From NCBI GenBank assembly GCA_020912385.1, contig CP087209.1, forward strand, positions 1,426,001-1,490,000: 64,000 bases of DNA, written 5' to 3'. Both the position numbers and the translations under genes were made by a program. Positions 33,032 through 44,891 of the stretch are shown here, in pieces. The notes under the pieces are model-generated. The model was not told the origin of the DNA, made no database searches, and saw only the letters and a list, made by a program, of their open reading frames with translations. Source of the stretch: Neofusicoccum parvum (Eukaryota > Ascomycota > Dothideomycetes > Botryosphaeriales > Botryosphaeriaceae). The first letter of the stretch is position 1. Each line of letters opens with the position of its first letter.

Positions 33032-34917
33032 ATGCGCGGCATCAAAAAATCTCGGAACGGCTGCTTGAGATGCAAGGAGAAAAAGGTAGCGCAGACAAGT
33101 CAGTCCACAGCGTTACTGGGCCGCTGACATTTCCGCAGCGCAAGTGTGACGAGAGGAAGCCAGCATGCTCGCGCTGTGTGACCGGCAAGACGGACTGCCC
33201 GGGATATGGCCAGAAGATCCGTTGGTCAACAATGCACACTCCCGCCAGACTCACCCTCGACCTTCCCACACCAGCCCGTAGCGATGCGCGCTACAACTTC
33301 ATCCGGGCGCTTCCTTCCCCGCCATCTTCAGCAAACAGCCCAGAGGGGGAAGGAAGAAGCCCGGATGCACCGCTCTCGGCCCATCCTGCCTCCACACCAA
33401 ATGGCGATGCTAGTACATCGGCCATAGATGAATTCACCTTTCTCAATGATTTCCCCCTGAACGTGGACTCTCTCGGCCCGTTCTTCGAAGGCCTGGACCA
33501 TGATCCCATGACGATGGACAGCAATGCACACTGGGAGATTTCAGCACCTCTCTCCCCGGAGAATTCGACGACATTCGAGTCAGTCGGCCAAACCAAAGAA
33601 GCAACACAGAGACAGCGAGATCCGTCCGAGCATGCATCTATTCCCGAATCCCTGGGTAACCTTCGCAGGATGTTGGTGGACTACTTTTTCAACGAGATTG
33701 CCGATACACTTTCCTGCTTCGATGGAGGCATGAATCTTTTCCGGACCAGTGCTGCGCGCTTGTGGGAGTCCTCTCCCGCCGTGGGGGCCACTATCCAGAG
33801 CATGGCTGCCGCCTGCCTATCCCAGAACCACCATAACCTCGCAGTACTCGCAAAAGAGCTGCAGGTGGAGGCCAAGGCCAGCGTCGACGAGACTGTCCAA
33901 TATGGAAATCCCGATTCCACAACAATACTCACTTTGATCATGCTTGGATACTCGGCTCACTGGCATGATCCTCGGAATCACGGTTGCGACTTCTGGAGGC
34001 AAGCGATGGAGCTCTTTCAGGATCTCACATCCAAAGGCCAAGTCTCTGCTGGGGATGCCGGTTTTTTCCGAGGCAGTCTGGCTTACTGGGAGATGCTGGT
34101 GTCTTTCACCGGATCCGAAGTCCATGCTGGCATTCAGACACTCGGAGATGCATGGCAAACAACCTGTTCTACCCTAGCACAGACCGTTCCTCACCCATGG
34201 ACAGGCATTTCTGGAGCAGCGATCCACCTTCTTGGCAAAGTCGGAAGGCTGGTAGGGTCTGGGAGAGCTGGTTTGACAGATTCTCCATCAACCGGAACGG
34301 AAGCGCGACGAATCCACCCGGCTCTTGGACAGGCAATCCAACTCGAGCAGCAGCTTCTGTCCCTGGCATTTCCAGATCAAGGGATGATAGTAGACCCCCA
34401 CGACGAGCTCACCCCGGTATCACACCTACTAGACATGGGAGAGGTCTACAGGATTTGCGGCCTCGTCCAGATTTACCGGGCATTCCCCGATCTTCTGTGC
34501 TATTCTAACCGTTCTTCCAACGCTCTCTATCCACCGTCAATATCCCGGATCCTTTCACAGAGCCCAGGATCAGATTTCGGAAGCTCCGTGTTTAAAAGAG
34601 ACAAGATCATCTCCGACTTGACCAAATGCGCACTCAGGATCCTGGAATCAATACCGGTAGACTCCCGTACACGGCGGGGGCACACATTCCCTCTTATCGT
34701 GCTTTCGAGCGAGCTGAAACTCTCGGCTCTGGGATCGTTCTGCGAGCTATCGGATGGCGACATGGAGGTTCTGGAAGCCAGAGGGTTTGTCACCAGCCGC
34801 CTGGCTGCTCTGGACGGGCTTCTCCCGCCTCACCGGCCGCGAGCGCGAATGGATTCGGTGAGGGAAATGTGGAAAAGGATGGACAGCGGCCAAGAAGAGC
34901 CGCCGAACCAGTTGTAG
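33032..34917 (+). CDS. Zn2Cys6 transcription factor
   Basis: Exons 33032-33085 and 33139-34917, joined in phase 0; 610 residues. Exon 1 ends inside the zinc cluster. Spliced, it reads CLRCKEKK-RKC then CSRCVTGKTDC with 2-6-6-2-6 spacing, preceded by MRGIKKSRNG. The intron (53 bases) has a CTGAC branch site. A proline/serine-rich linker (LPSPPSSANSPEGEG) follows, then a long helical domain of the Fungal_trans_2/DUF3468 kind, including LGYSAHWHDPRNHGCDFWRQ. The C-terminus (VREMWKRMDSGQEE) matches the usual end of this class. The gene is convergent with the monooxygenase at 35063, whose stop lies only 145 bases away, and divergent from the other regulator. Confidence 0.88.
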
Positions 34918-34939
34918 CTTCTACCGTAATGTTGCCGAA

Positions 34940-34958
34940 TGTATGTATGTATGTATGC
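34940..34958. repeat. GTAT microsatellite
   Basis: About four and a half GTAT units just after the stop of the preceding regulator, in the space between two convergent genes. Confidence 0.7.
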
Positions 34959-35062
34959 ATCACGTCCCTGCCTCCCAAAGCACCATCCGCCTCACTTCCG
35001 CCTTCCGTCTCCACGCCAGCACAGCGCAGCACCAGGCCTCCCCGGACGCCTTCCACACCCCC

Positions 35063-37055
35063 TCACGTCCATATCTCAATACCCTGCATCCCGCCCTCGT
35101 CCCTCCACGCCTTGATCCTGGCATTATACTCCGCCGCGCCGCCCGCCCAATGCGCCGCCCTCCCCGCCTTCGCCCTCTCCTCCTCCCCCCCGGCGGCCAT
35201 CCTCCTCTCCGCATCACCCTCCATATTCAAATAGCTCGGGGTGCAGCCAAACAGCGGCGCGAACCACGCCGCCCTGGCCGCACTCTCCGTCGCCCACGCC
35301 TCCTCCGCCTCCCGCGACGGCTGCAGGGCAAAAGCGTCGACGCCGCCGGCGCGGCGGCGGGCCTCGCGCACGACGTAGGCGGCGTGGCGGGCGACGTCGT
35401 CGGCGACGGCGACGGCGTTGGCCGTCATGCCCGTCTGCGTCGGGCTCCACAGCAGCAGGTTCGGGAAGCCGTGCGCCGCCACCCCGTGCAGCGTCGCCGC
35501 CCCCACCGCCGCCCACTTGCCGTCCATGTCCAGCCCGTCGCGCCCCGTCACTTTGACGCCGCCGGCGTTGAGCGCCCAGGAGCCGGGCATGGGGGGTCGG
35601 TACCCGGTGCCGAGGATGAGGATGTCGATGGGGTGGGCGGTGTTGTTGGCGACGACGGAGGTGGGGGTGAGGTGCGAGATGCCGGCGCCGGCGGTGTCGA
35701 TGAGGTGGACGTGCGGCGCGTTGAAGGTTTGGAGGAACTCGTCGTGGTAGGTGGGGCGTTTGCACCAGCCGGGGTAGCTGGAGGGAGGGGAGGGAGGTCA
35801 GTGGGAGGACTGGGCGACTGAAGGGGGGAGGGGGGATGTTGTCGTACTATGCCTTCAAGCTCGCTGCCGTGGCGGGGTCTTTCACGAGGGCGTCGACGCG
35901 GGCGCGGACGCGCTCGGAGCGCGGGAAGTCGAGGGCGTTCATGCGGTCGATGTGGGCGGGGATGTCGGAGGGGGCGAGGAGGGGCCCGCCGAGGACGACC
36001 TGGTAGGAAGGGAAGGTGGTCCAGCCGTCGTTGACGAGGTTCTCGGTGCCTTCGGGGTTGCCGAAGATGAAGGAGTTGAAGTTTTCTCTTCGCTCGCGCT
36101 GCCAGCCGGGCCTGTAGGCAATCTTCTTCCAGTCCTCTGGGGTGGTCTCTCGCTGGCCGCGGGTGTCGCAGGCCGACGGCGTGCGCTGGAAGACGTAGAG
36201 CTCTTTGGCGTACTTGGCCAGCACCGGGACGGCCTGGACGGCGGTGGCGCCGGTGCCAATGAAGCCGACTCTCTTGCCTTTCAGCTCGGTGAGCTGCTGG
36301 TCGTGTTCGGACCCACCGGTGATCTTGTAGTCCCAGCGGGACGAGTGGAAGTGCTGCCCCTTGAAGTCTTCCAGACCGGCGAGCTTGGGAATGTGCGGTA
36401 CATTGAGGATCCCACCGGCTATGACGACGAAGTTGGAGTGCACTTGCAAGTCTCTCGCCTCCTGGCCGGGGCCCCGGCCCTCAGTCATGTTGACGGCCCA
36501 CTGCTTCCGGCTTTCGTCCCACGTCTGGCTCTTCACCTGCGTGCGGAAGAGTGCCTTGAGGTTCCACTTGCTGGCAATACGCTCGGCATGGCCCCTTATC
36601 TCTGGTCCGTACGAGTATTTGTGCTTGGGCATGAACCCCGTTTCCTCGAGCAGGGGCAGGTAGATGTAGCTTTCGACATCGCACATCAGCCCCGGGTACC
36701 GGTTCCAGTACCACGTCCCACCGAAGCCCCCGGCCGTGTCGACAATGCAGATATCCTCCACGCAGAAGCCAGCTTCGATGAGCCGGACGGCGTAGCACAG
36801 CCCACCAAAGCCGGCACCGTAGATCAGAAACTGGCACTGAGAGCCGTCACTGAGAGGGGGCTCCTGGGCGTTGAGTGCGTCGTGGTCAACCCAAGGGTCG
36901 TCTCCGAGGTATTTGAAGCGGTCTGTTTTGTCGAGGTCGATGAATTGAGACTGGCCGTCCTCTCTGACCCGCTTTTGGCGCTCTTCTTCGTACTTCTGGA
37001 GGACCTTTGGATCTGGGCCGGCCTGGGGCGCCTCCAACGATATTGAGCCAGCCAT
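35063..37055 (-). CDS. Baeyer-Villiger-type flavin monooxygenase
   Basis: An NADPH- and FAD-dependent enzyme that inserts oxygen next to a ketone or hydroxylates a substrate. Exons on the minus strand: 37055-35848 and 35777-35063; 640 residues, normal for fungal BVMOs with an N-terminal extension. GAGFGG at 80-85 binds FAD. FKGQHFHSSRW at 231-241 fits the BVMO fingerprint FxGxxxHxxxW. GTGATA at 267-272 binds NADPH. The 70-base intron joins LKAY to YPGWCKRPTYHDEF, a block typical of the family; unspliced, the frame stops at the junction. There is no transmembrane helix or signal. It is divergent from a cyclase-family gene at 37775, a pairing that suggests oxygenation followed by hydrolysis or ring chemistry. 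The substrate is unknown. Confidence 0.92.
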
Positions 37056-37774
37056 TCTGGCGGGGTGTTGGCGTCAAGAACTGAATGCCAGTCCTCCCGG
37101 GAGTCCTGCGAGCGCCTTCTAGCTCTTCACACCTGCCGCAAGCAGTACTTATAGCAGGGTGGAAGCCAGTGGGGTGTCCAGGATGGCCAGATCACGTTAG
37201 TGTGTAGAGCAAATACGATACACAGCAACATGTACCCGTAGCCTGAGTGCGCCGTAGCACGAAAAGCCGTCAGCTTACCGACCCCTCACCTGCCACCACC
37301 ACGCCCAATAGAAACCGGACCGGCCCGCATTTCGCGTTATCTTGGGTGGGTAGATAAAGCGGGTAACTTTGCTGATTCATTCTTGGCCGGTGCCGAATAC
37401 TCCCTCCGTCCTGACCACGCACGAAAAACATTTTATCTACAGAGGCCCTACCAGGGCCGTTCTAGGCTAGCCAGTGCGAACATGCGGGGATGAGACGCTA
37501 AGCTGCGATCTGCGTTGCCAAGTTAGCCAGTCGTTTGCATCGTGCCCTGCATAGGCGCCGGCGCAGAGCACGAATCAGGCATGGATCTCTGTGTCACGCT
37601 TGGGGGCGGCTTTTCGTTTCATCGAAAAGGCAGCTAAAACGTGCGGCACGGGCACGGCTCGGGAAGGCTCAGTACCCGACGAGACGCGGGCAAAGCCTCC
37701 AGCCCGTCACTTCGTACGACTGCCTCGACCGATCTTTCGAGTCGGCCATTCCGTGATCAGACGAGAGCTTGACC
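37056..37774. promoter_or_regulatory. Divergent promoter, BVMO and cyclase
   Basis: 719 bases drive both genes. A CGG-A-CCG inverted pair lies at 37316-37322, of the kind bound by Zn2Cys6 proteins. Two GATA-type sites lie close by: TTATCT at 37337-37342 and AGATAA at 37352-37357. Two Zn2Cys6 regulators within 6 kb make local control plausible; this is inference. Confidence 0.4.
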
Positions 37775-38928
37775 ATGGGCAGCACCGCGTCCGACATCCC
37801 GCATTTCGACGGCCTCCCGGCGGTCGAGGGCATGCCGCAAGGCTGCGCCTGGGGAGTCTTCGACAAGGATGGCAAGAAGGACGTCCTCGGCACGCTAAAC
37901 CTTCTCACGCCGGACATTGTCAAGGCTGCTGCCGCCGAGGTCAAGGACGGCGTCTCGATATCCCTCAAGTACGTGCCGCCCGTTGCATGCAGCACGCCGG
38001 GGCATTGGAGCTGACAACCTGCATTGCAGCTGGCCGCTCAACGGCATCAAGTTGCCATTCCCTGGACGCAATGCCCCAGTCCACAAACACCAGCACCTGA
38101 GGGACGCGGGACACGATGCGGACGGCTGGGATGACATCATCGAGTTCAACACTCAGTGCAGCAGCCAATGGGACAGCCTCTGCCACATGTCACACCAGCA
38201 GACCCAGCTGTCCTACAACGGCGCGCGCTGCACCCAGGATGCTCTCTCCAAGGAGACCACAGCGGAAAACACGATGCCGACGCTGGATCACTGGCACGGC
38301 CGCGGCGGTCTGGTCGGCCGCGGCGTTCTCATCGACTACAAGGGGTACGCGCAGGAGAAGGGCATTCCGTTCTCTGCCTTTACCGGGAAGCGGATCAGCG
38401 TGCAAGAGCTTGAGGAAGTGGCAAAGCACCAGGGCGTGGAGTTCAAGCGCGGCGATATCTTGATCGTGCGCGTGGGATATACGGAGGAGCTGGAGGGCAA
38501 GACTATGGAGGAGCAGATGCAGCTATTTGCGCCCATGTCCCTGTCCGGAGTCGAGAGTTCAATGGAGGTGGTGAAGTGGGTGTGGAACAAGCACTTCGCT
38601 GCCGTCGCGGGCGACAACGCCGCCTTCGAGGGTGCCGGGCCGGATCCCGGTGCCCCTGAAAAGTCCTGGACTATGCACGATCTGGGTAAGCAGACATTTT
38701 GCGGCCCGGAGTGTTGACAGCCAAGGCTAACTTTGATACGTGTACGCCGCAGTCTTGCATCCGTGGTTTCTCAGCATGTTCGGCCTATCGATTGGCGAAA
38801 TGTGGGATCTGAAGGAGCTTGCGGCGCAGTGCAAGAGGACGGGCCGATACAGCTTCATGTTGACGTCTGCGCCGCTTCGTATTCCCTGCCTTGTGGGGTC
38901 TCCTCCCAACGCTTTGGCAATTTTCTAG
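37775..38928 (+). CDS. Cyclase-family protein (kynurenine formamidase-like fold)
   Basis: A putative metal-dependent hydrolase/cyclase of the family PF04199, which includes arylformamidase and polyketide-cyclase-like proteins. Exons 37775-37968, 38030-38685, 38753-38928; 341 residues, the usual size in fungi. Splicing restores SISLNWPLNGIKLP and MHDLVLHPWFLSMFGLS. The metal-site region reads NTQCSSQWDSLCHMSHQ, the fungal variant of HxGTHxDxPxH in which the first His positions are replaced but Asp and the last His remain. The C-terminus has RIPCLVGSPPNALAIF, typical of the fungal branch. It is divergent from the BVMO. Some fungal members are of unknown activity, so only fold-level function is claimed. 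Confidence 0.88.
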
Positions 38929-40206
38929 TCAAGCAAAATCGGCATGCGAGTCCTGACACCAAGTCCTAGTCACACTTGAAGATAAGAGCACACAGAGTCT
39001 CATGGGACGTCTTTGGAAAGGGGATCGCCGATGACCTCAACGGGTTCAAGGAATCCCAGCGGAAGTGCAATCTCTCATCATGAGTCCCTGCGCATTTTTG
39101 TTTTTCTCTGAATTGATTCAACTTAAGAAAAATACCAAGTAATAACGGCAAAGATTTACGTGCAGACAGCCACTTTGACAGGGAACTAAGCGCCACCGGT
39201 TCGCTTCCACTCAGCTCATCGCGTTAGGCGCCATTGCAAGAATTTGAGCGCGCGCATATTGGAGTCTTGCAGCCTATCTTTCATAATCACATCATTAGCA
39301 TTCTCGCTGCTTTTGTCGTACGCATTATTGAGCTAAGCCCTCTCAGATGCCTTTTAAGCGAGATAGCCGGAGCCGCTTTTCAACTTGGACGCAAACCTCG
39401 GTGCCCATTATACCCCTTTAAAGGTTGCATAGCTCATCTTTGCCGCTAAAGCAGCATTTGGTTGTGGCTGTATCGTCTCTGTCCAATAGGATATACTCCC
39501 GATTCCACCGCTGTTATATACTGAAACATTTTCTACGCCGCTTTGCACCCTCCATTACATCATACGATGCATAGAGAGCTAACAAGGTCACAGCTCCTTT
39601 GTCCGCCCACTGCTTCCTGGGACTAGTAGCAAGTGCCGGTCCTGACTCCGTGGTCAAGTATGATACAGCCATGAAAGGAGGCTGCATAAACAGGCGAGGC
39701 TGTGTCCACCTCTTCCTTGCAATTTCAGGCAACAGCGGGCAGTCGCAGGCCAGAATTCCACCCAGAATTGATTTCCAAGAATTTCACAATCCAAGTTCGC
39801 CAAATTTTACCAATTTCGTCTTATTTCTGCAAAGTGCTTTGACCATAAAGCATATTCAGAGTGGCACAGTCAGGCCAGCGCGGCCTGCTGGCAGCTGTGC
39901 CGCACATGCTCCATCAGTGAGTTGGCAGTGGAGTTTGTGGGAAAGGAAATGATCTTCGGTAGGCTTCAGTCACTTGCTCCGCCCGTCTGAGAACACCTCA
40001 GCAACTCAAGTATAAATTGGAAGAATTCTGCGAATCCTTCTCACACCTTTCCTTGCTCTTTCATCCCGCTGCTCCACTTCCCGTTGAATACCAACCCAAG
40101 GCTGGTCCCACATGCTCTGTTGGCTTATCTCGTGAAGACTTGATCTTCCTATCTTGGGGCAGACCCACTTTTTCTGGCACTGCACTTCCGGACCAGCACT
40201 TTCGTG
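38929..40206. other. Intergenic, cyclase-hypothetical
   Basis: 1.28 kb between same-strand genes. Open frames of 70-117 codons (39234-39449, 39599-39952, 40017-40304) show no domain. The last 250 bases are T/C-rich and probably form the 5' region of the next gene. Nothing else supported. Confidence 0.5.
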
Positions 40207-42171
40207 ATGCCTCCCAAGAGGACGACAGATCCCACTGTACACCACTATTTCACGCACCAAGACGATCCAAAGCAGCAGAAACCTCGAGCAGGATTGCTCA
40301 ATGACGTTCTGCTGGAGCATGCATGGATAGGATACTGGGACGACGATGCATGGACAAGCTACCCAAAAGAGCTCGGTCCTTTGAGTGGCTCTCCATGGTT
40401 TGAAAGGTTCCCCGGCAGGAATTCCTCATATATAGACCTGATAGAGAGGGGTGATCGAGTCGACTACGTTGCGCTCGCCGACACTCAACCGTTTGCCAAG
40501 GAAGAAAAGCGAGGATCCTGGAGAGTTCTCTATAAATCTAACGCAGCTGATCCCGTGGAGCCGACGCTAGTCTCTTATCCCTTCTGTCCGAATTCTTCTG
40601 TAGGTTCGCTCCTAACTCAGCAAACAGTGTTTCCGTTCTGACAGTGCCCGTAGATCTGGGCGTACAAGTTCCACGCGAATGTCGGGGAAGACCGGGTAGA
40701 GTTGTTCGCCATCCTCCGCAAGGAAAAGGCAATTCACACCGCCAAGGGAATCAGCCAGGAAAAGTATACTTATCTCCTGCGAGACGAGAAGACTTACTCT
40801 GTGGAATATTTTATTTACGTTCCAAAAGCCGGGAAAGCTGGAAGACCCGCAACCACGCCAAAAAAGGCCCGTGGAGGTGAAAATTACGGCTTGAGTGAGC
40901 AGAGTGGAGGTAAGCATCAATTTCTGAGAGTTTCTAAGTGGCGAGCTAACTGTCTTGAAGTTGCTGGAATGCGACAACAACCCCCCAATTCCGGGCAAAA
41001 TGGCATCACCGCAGAGGTATCTGACAACCCAGGCGATAATCCACCAAACGACGTGACAATCAATGGCTCGGCAGATTTGAGCCAGAATTCCGAACTTGGG
41101 GACGCGGAGCAAATTCTCAGACAATTCCTACCAAAAACTACACATAGGGCAGGCATCGACCGCGACAGGTCTGAGACAATAAGGCCAGACGCATTCCCAC
41201 AGCAACATCAACAGCACAGAAGCAGGGCTTTTATGGATGATGTCCTACCATCCACCGAATACTCAGAGTCTCGGGAGCCCGAAAGAACGCCAGGACCAGC
41301 TGCACAATCAAAAAGGTCTTTCCCGAATATGCTGTCATCAAATACCGCAACCACCTCATCGGGCGCCGGTAACATACCAGAAAAGGAACCTCAGAATGCT
41401 CAGAAAGCTGGCAGAGGCATTCCTGAAGCAGGCCAAAAACGTCAAAGAGGCCAAGAATATGAAGCTTCGGAAGCCGGAGGCATGCTGCCACCGGAGGTAC
41501 CAAGTAAAAAATTGAAACGACGCACTATGTATTCTGGCGCTCCTGTAGCTGGAAGCCCCGAGTCGAGACAAGACGAAGAACTCCTCGAGGAGGCGGGGGC
41601 ATTTCTGCAAGATGAAGCTGCTGCGCAACCGAGCAATTCCCTTGCACAAAGCACTCCGCCGGCATCCCCGGACCCCGAGCCAAGAGACGCGCTCACGCCG
41701 ACTGACGTCCGACCGCCGGCCGGCAGCAAGACGCCGCCGCACCAAGCGGGACGCAATGTGCGCAGAGAGGCTACTCTTAGCATCCGTACATCCGCGACCC
41801 CCACAAGCCCCAACAAATCTCCCTCCCCCAGCCTGGACGTTGACTTCCGTCGAGTTAGGCTCAAATTTAGAGTGGAAGACGGGAACAGTTGCGATTACGC
41901 CGTGAACTGGAATGACTGCCGTGATGTCCAAGATCTTTTCAGAAAAGCTGCCAGAAGTGTCAAGCGCGAGTTGAACGAAGGAGATTCTATTCACCATATG
42001 GTTTTCTACATCGACAAAGTCACCGAGATGTGTGCCACAGAAACATATATTGACCTGGATGACGAGGCAGACAACTTTAACTTCGCGATGGACAAAATCA
42101 AGAAAGTTTTGAAAGCCAAGGAGGGGCGGGTGGAAATTTTTGTATGGGTGAATGTTACACGGCGAAGGTAG
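40207..42171 (+). CDS. Uncharacterised protein with disordered middle
   Basis: Exons 40207-40599, 40654-40909, 40961-42171; 619 residues. I do not recognise the family. The N-terminal third is globular-looking (VLLEHAWIGYWDDDAWTSYP, then ANVGEDRVELFAILRKEKA). Residues of about 230-490 are low-complexity, rich in P, S, Q and E, with a basic patch PSKKLKRR that could be a nuclear signal. A second compact domain of about 110 residues ends the protein (DFRRVRLKFRVEDGNSCDYA to VEIFVWVNV). Its alternating hydrophobic strands and helices could suit a ubiquitin-like or PB1-like fold, which is only a guess. The second intron (51 bases, AGCTAAC branch site) is a multiple of three, so both spliced and unspliced forms stay open. 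Role unknown. Confidence 0.65.
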
Positions 42172-43343
42172 AGATCTATGAGGTATAGCTGTAGGATTGC
42201 CCTTTCTTTTGGTTCGATTTCCTCTACTGTGAACAAAAATAGACCATATGTAGACAATATCGTTGGATGGTAAATCCATGGCGCTGATCAACGTGCGCTT
42301 CCGGCCTTGCAGCTCGGGTCTCGTATTCGTACATATCTGGGTGATGTTTCCTGGTTTTTGAAAGATATACAGCACAGATCGAACAAACTTTCGCAGTCTT
42401 TGTTGAAGTGTCGATAGTCAGTGTAGTTACGACTACAGCCCGAGAGAAGTGACAGGTGGCTTGACAAAACCGTCATCTCAAGTACAGACGAATTTAATCT
42501 TCCTCAGCCGGGCCAGCCTTATCGACCCGGGGAGCGGGTCGTTATCCAAAAGTTGCTGATCGATTGCAACTTCTAGACAAGCAACGGAGCATCGCGTTGC
42601 GATCAAGGGTAAATTTATCCTTAGAGCCGAGAATCTGGAAGTGTCTCGGCTTTATTTTCGGCTGCGGAGCGTCCAGTTCACGGGATCAGGGTGGAATTCC
42701 CGCCACTTTAAGTATTCTCATTCGTTTGCTTACTTTCGTTCATAAAAATGCCCGCTCTCTCATCACTCTCCAAAACCACATCCAACTTGTCACCATAAGC
42801 CATCATTCTCAAGCGTTCCGCTCCTATTCATTTTATATTTCGTGTGTTAGAATCCACTGGGTTTCGGTCTGCGGCCCGAGCTAACGCGGGACATCACCAA
42901 CGCGGGGTAGCTTTCCCACGTGTAGCAGGGTCTTTCTCGGCACATGCAACGCTGCTTTGAGGCCGGGAATGATGACACTAGCCTTTCTAGGAGCCCCGCC
43001 CCGGGATCTGTGAAGTACTCATCATCTGCTTCTACACGTACAAGATAAGATCACAGCATATCCTTGCGGAACGGGAGCGGGTGCTATTCTCCGAGATGGA
43101 AGGTGGCAACCAACGTCGACGCCAAAGTTTAGGTGATAGTTTGCCTATCAGCGTCAACGGACTGACTTTCTCGTAGGCCCGATTCGAACCTTAATGCGAT
43201 TTTCGGGCAACACCCTCGTCAACTATCATGCCACCGCTGTTCTTTCCAAGTGGTTCCCGATGCTTAGTGGAAAATCACTAATAACACAATCGGCTTGCCG
43301 CCCGTTTTTGCTCTGCGATGTCATAGCCTTCGTCGAATCCACC
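42172..43343. other. Intergenic, hypothetical-rhodopsin
   Basis: 1.17 kb between same-strand genes. GGGTCGATAAG-type and other short GC patches occur, but no credible gene, RNA or repeat. A T-loop-like GGTTCGAATC on the minus strand near 43184 lacks a matching stem. Confidence 0.45.
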
Positions 43344-44891
43344 ATGTCACGGATAGCGAGTCCGTTGCTGACGGACTTGAACATAACGGCCGAGGAGAGA
43401 GAAAGGCTGACACGAGAGACGAGAGGACCATTGGCTCTTGGGATGATCTTCTCATTCTGGGGGTTGTCTCTCATTGTTGTCTCGTTGAGGATTTTCGTTC
43501 GAGTCAAGCTCATCAAGAGGCCAGGCTTGGACGACTACATAGTCGCAGTGTGCCAGGTATGACTTCAACGCCTGATTGGCGTCGCTGAATTGCTGATCTG
43601 GCATATTTATAGATTCTGACCACTGTAATGACCGTGTTCATATCCAGACGTACGTGTTCAAACGGCGCAGAAGCGGAAAGCCGCGTGAGAATCCCTACTG
43701 ACACCCTCGGGAAGAGGTCTACTACGGAGATGGAAAACACCTCTTAGTCTTGACAATTCATCAGGCAGATAACATAGCGAGAGTAAGGCAGTGCGCCGTT
43801 TCTCTCCCACGTCATTCATCCTTCTGACAGAGCAAAGATGAACTTTGTTGCCGTAGTGTGCTGGACCATCGCAATTTCCGGAACAAAGGTTTCCATTCTC
43901 ATACAGTATCTCCGACTCTTCAGGTTGCGCAAGATGACCAGGTATATTTGGATCCTGCTAGTCATTATCAGTCTTGCTGGAATTATCACCTTTGTTGTCG
44001 TTCTACTCGCTTGCATTCCACTGCAGGCTTTATGGGACACAAACCTTCGGTCCAGGTCCCAGTGCTTGAATCAAAGAGTGTACGTCAAAAGAAAGCCGGC
44101 AGCCTCAGATGCTGACAGCTGCCATACAGATTCTGGTATTTCCAGTCTGGCTTCGAGGTGCTTACGTGTTTCATTATGGTGTCCCTCCTGGTCCCGCCGT
44201 TCTGGAACCTTCAGCTGCCCAAGTCTAAGCGGGTCGGACTCATCATCCTCCTCAGCCTGAGCTCATCGTAGGCACTCCTTTCTAGAGCCCCGTAAAGCAG
44301 TTGGATCTGACCCGAATGAACAGCACATGTATTACGAGCGTTTTGAGAATGAAAGCTACCTTCGACGCCCTCCCGGCCAATCCCAAAGCTACCCACGACT
44401 TCACTTGGACCGGCATCTTCACGTCAATCTGGGCTGCAACAGAGCTCAACACCGCCATCATCTGCTGCTCGCTGCCTGCTCTCATGCCGCTCCGCGCATA
44501 CCTGTTCCCTCGAGGATTCAGGATATCCAACCCGTGCCACCACGCCGAAGTGTCCTCACCTCCGCCCCTCTCAGAAGAACGAAAACTGCCGCTTGCGCGT
44601 CCGGCCGAGGTCAATCCGACACCGAGCCGTCCCGGCGAGACACGTGGAATAATTGAGAGGAGTGCTGAGGACAGCGCAGGACAAAGCAGCAGTGAGGCAT
44701 CGTCGTCGAACCAGAGCAACCACGAGAGGCCGTCGGCACAACATCTGGCGGTCCCGCCGCCCGCGCATGTCCACCAAAGCTCGTGGGGCTCGCCGTTCAG
44801 AAGGGCTTCGAATAGAAACTACCACGGGATATACTGCGAGATGTCTTTGCTGGCCACGGATGATGATGAGCGGGAAAGAGGGATCGTCTGA
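43344..44891 (+). CDS. Rhodopsin-domain (Pth11-like) membrane protein
   Basis: A seven-helix plasma-membrane protein of the fungal rhodopsin-domain family, related to Pth11-type receptors but without a CFEM domain. Six exons: 43344-43556, 43613-43649, 43715-43782, 43838-44079, 44130-44267, 44324-44891; 421 residues. Splicing yields the family blocks in order: GPLALGMIFSFWGLSLIVVS (helix 1), RPGLDDYIVAVCQ, VYYGDGKHLLVLTIHQADNI, ISGTKVSILIQYLRLF (helix 3), FWYFQSGFEVLTCFIMVSLL, FWNLQLPKSKRVG and FTWTGIFTSIWAATELNTAI (helix 7). The tail of about 120 residues is hydrophilic, S/P-rich and cytoplasmic. Exons 2 and 3 are very short, and the AG before exon 4 is the least certain junction. Ligand and signalling role are unknown. 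Confidence 0.83.

Noticed and set aside
43165..43200. GGTTCGAATC on the minus strand resembling a tRNA B box
   Set aside because: The flanking bases do not form a T-stem and there is no upstream A box.
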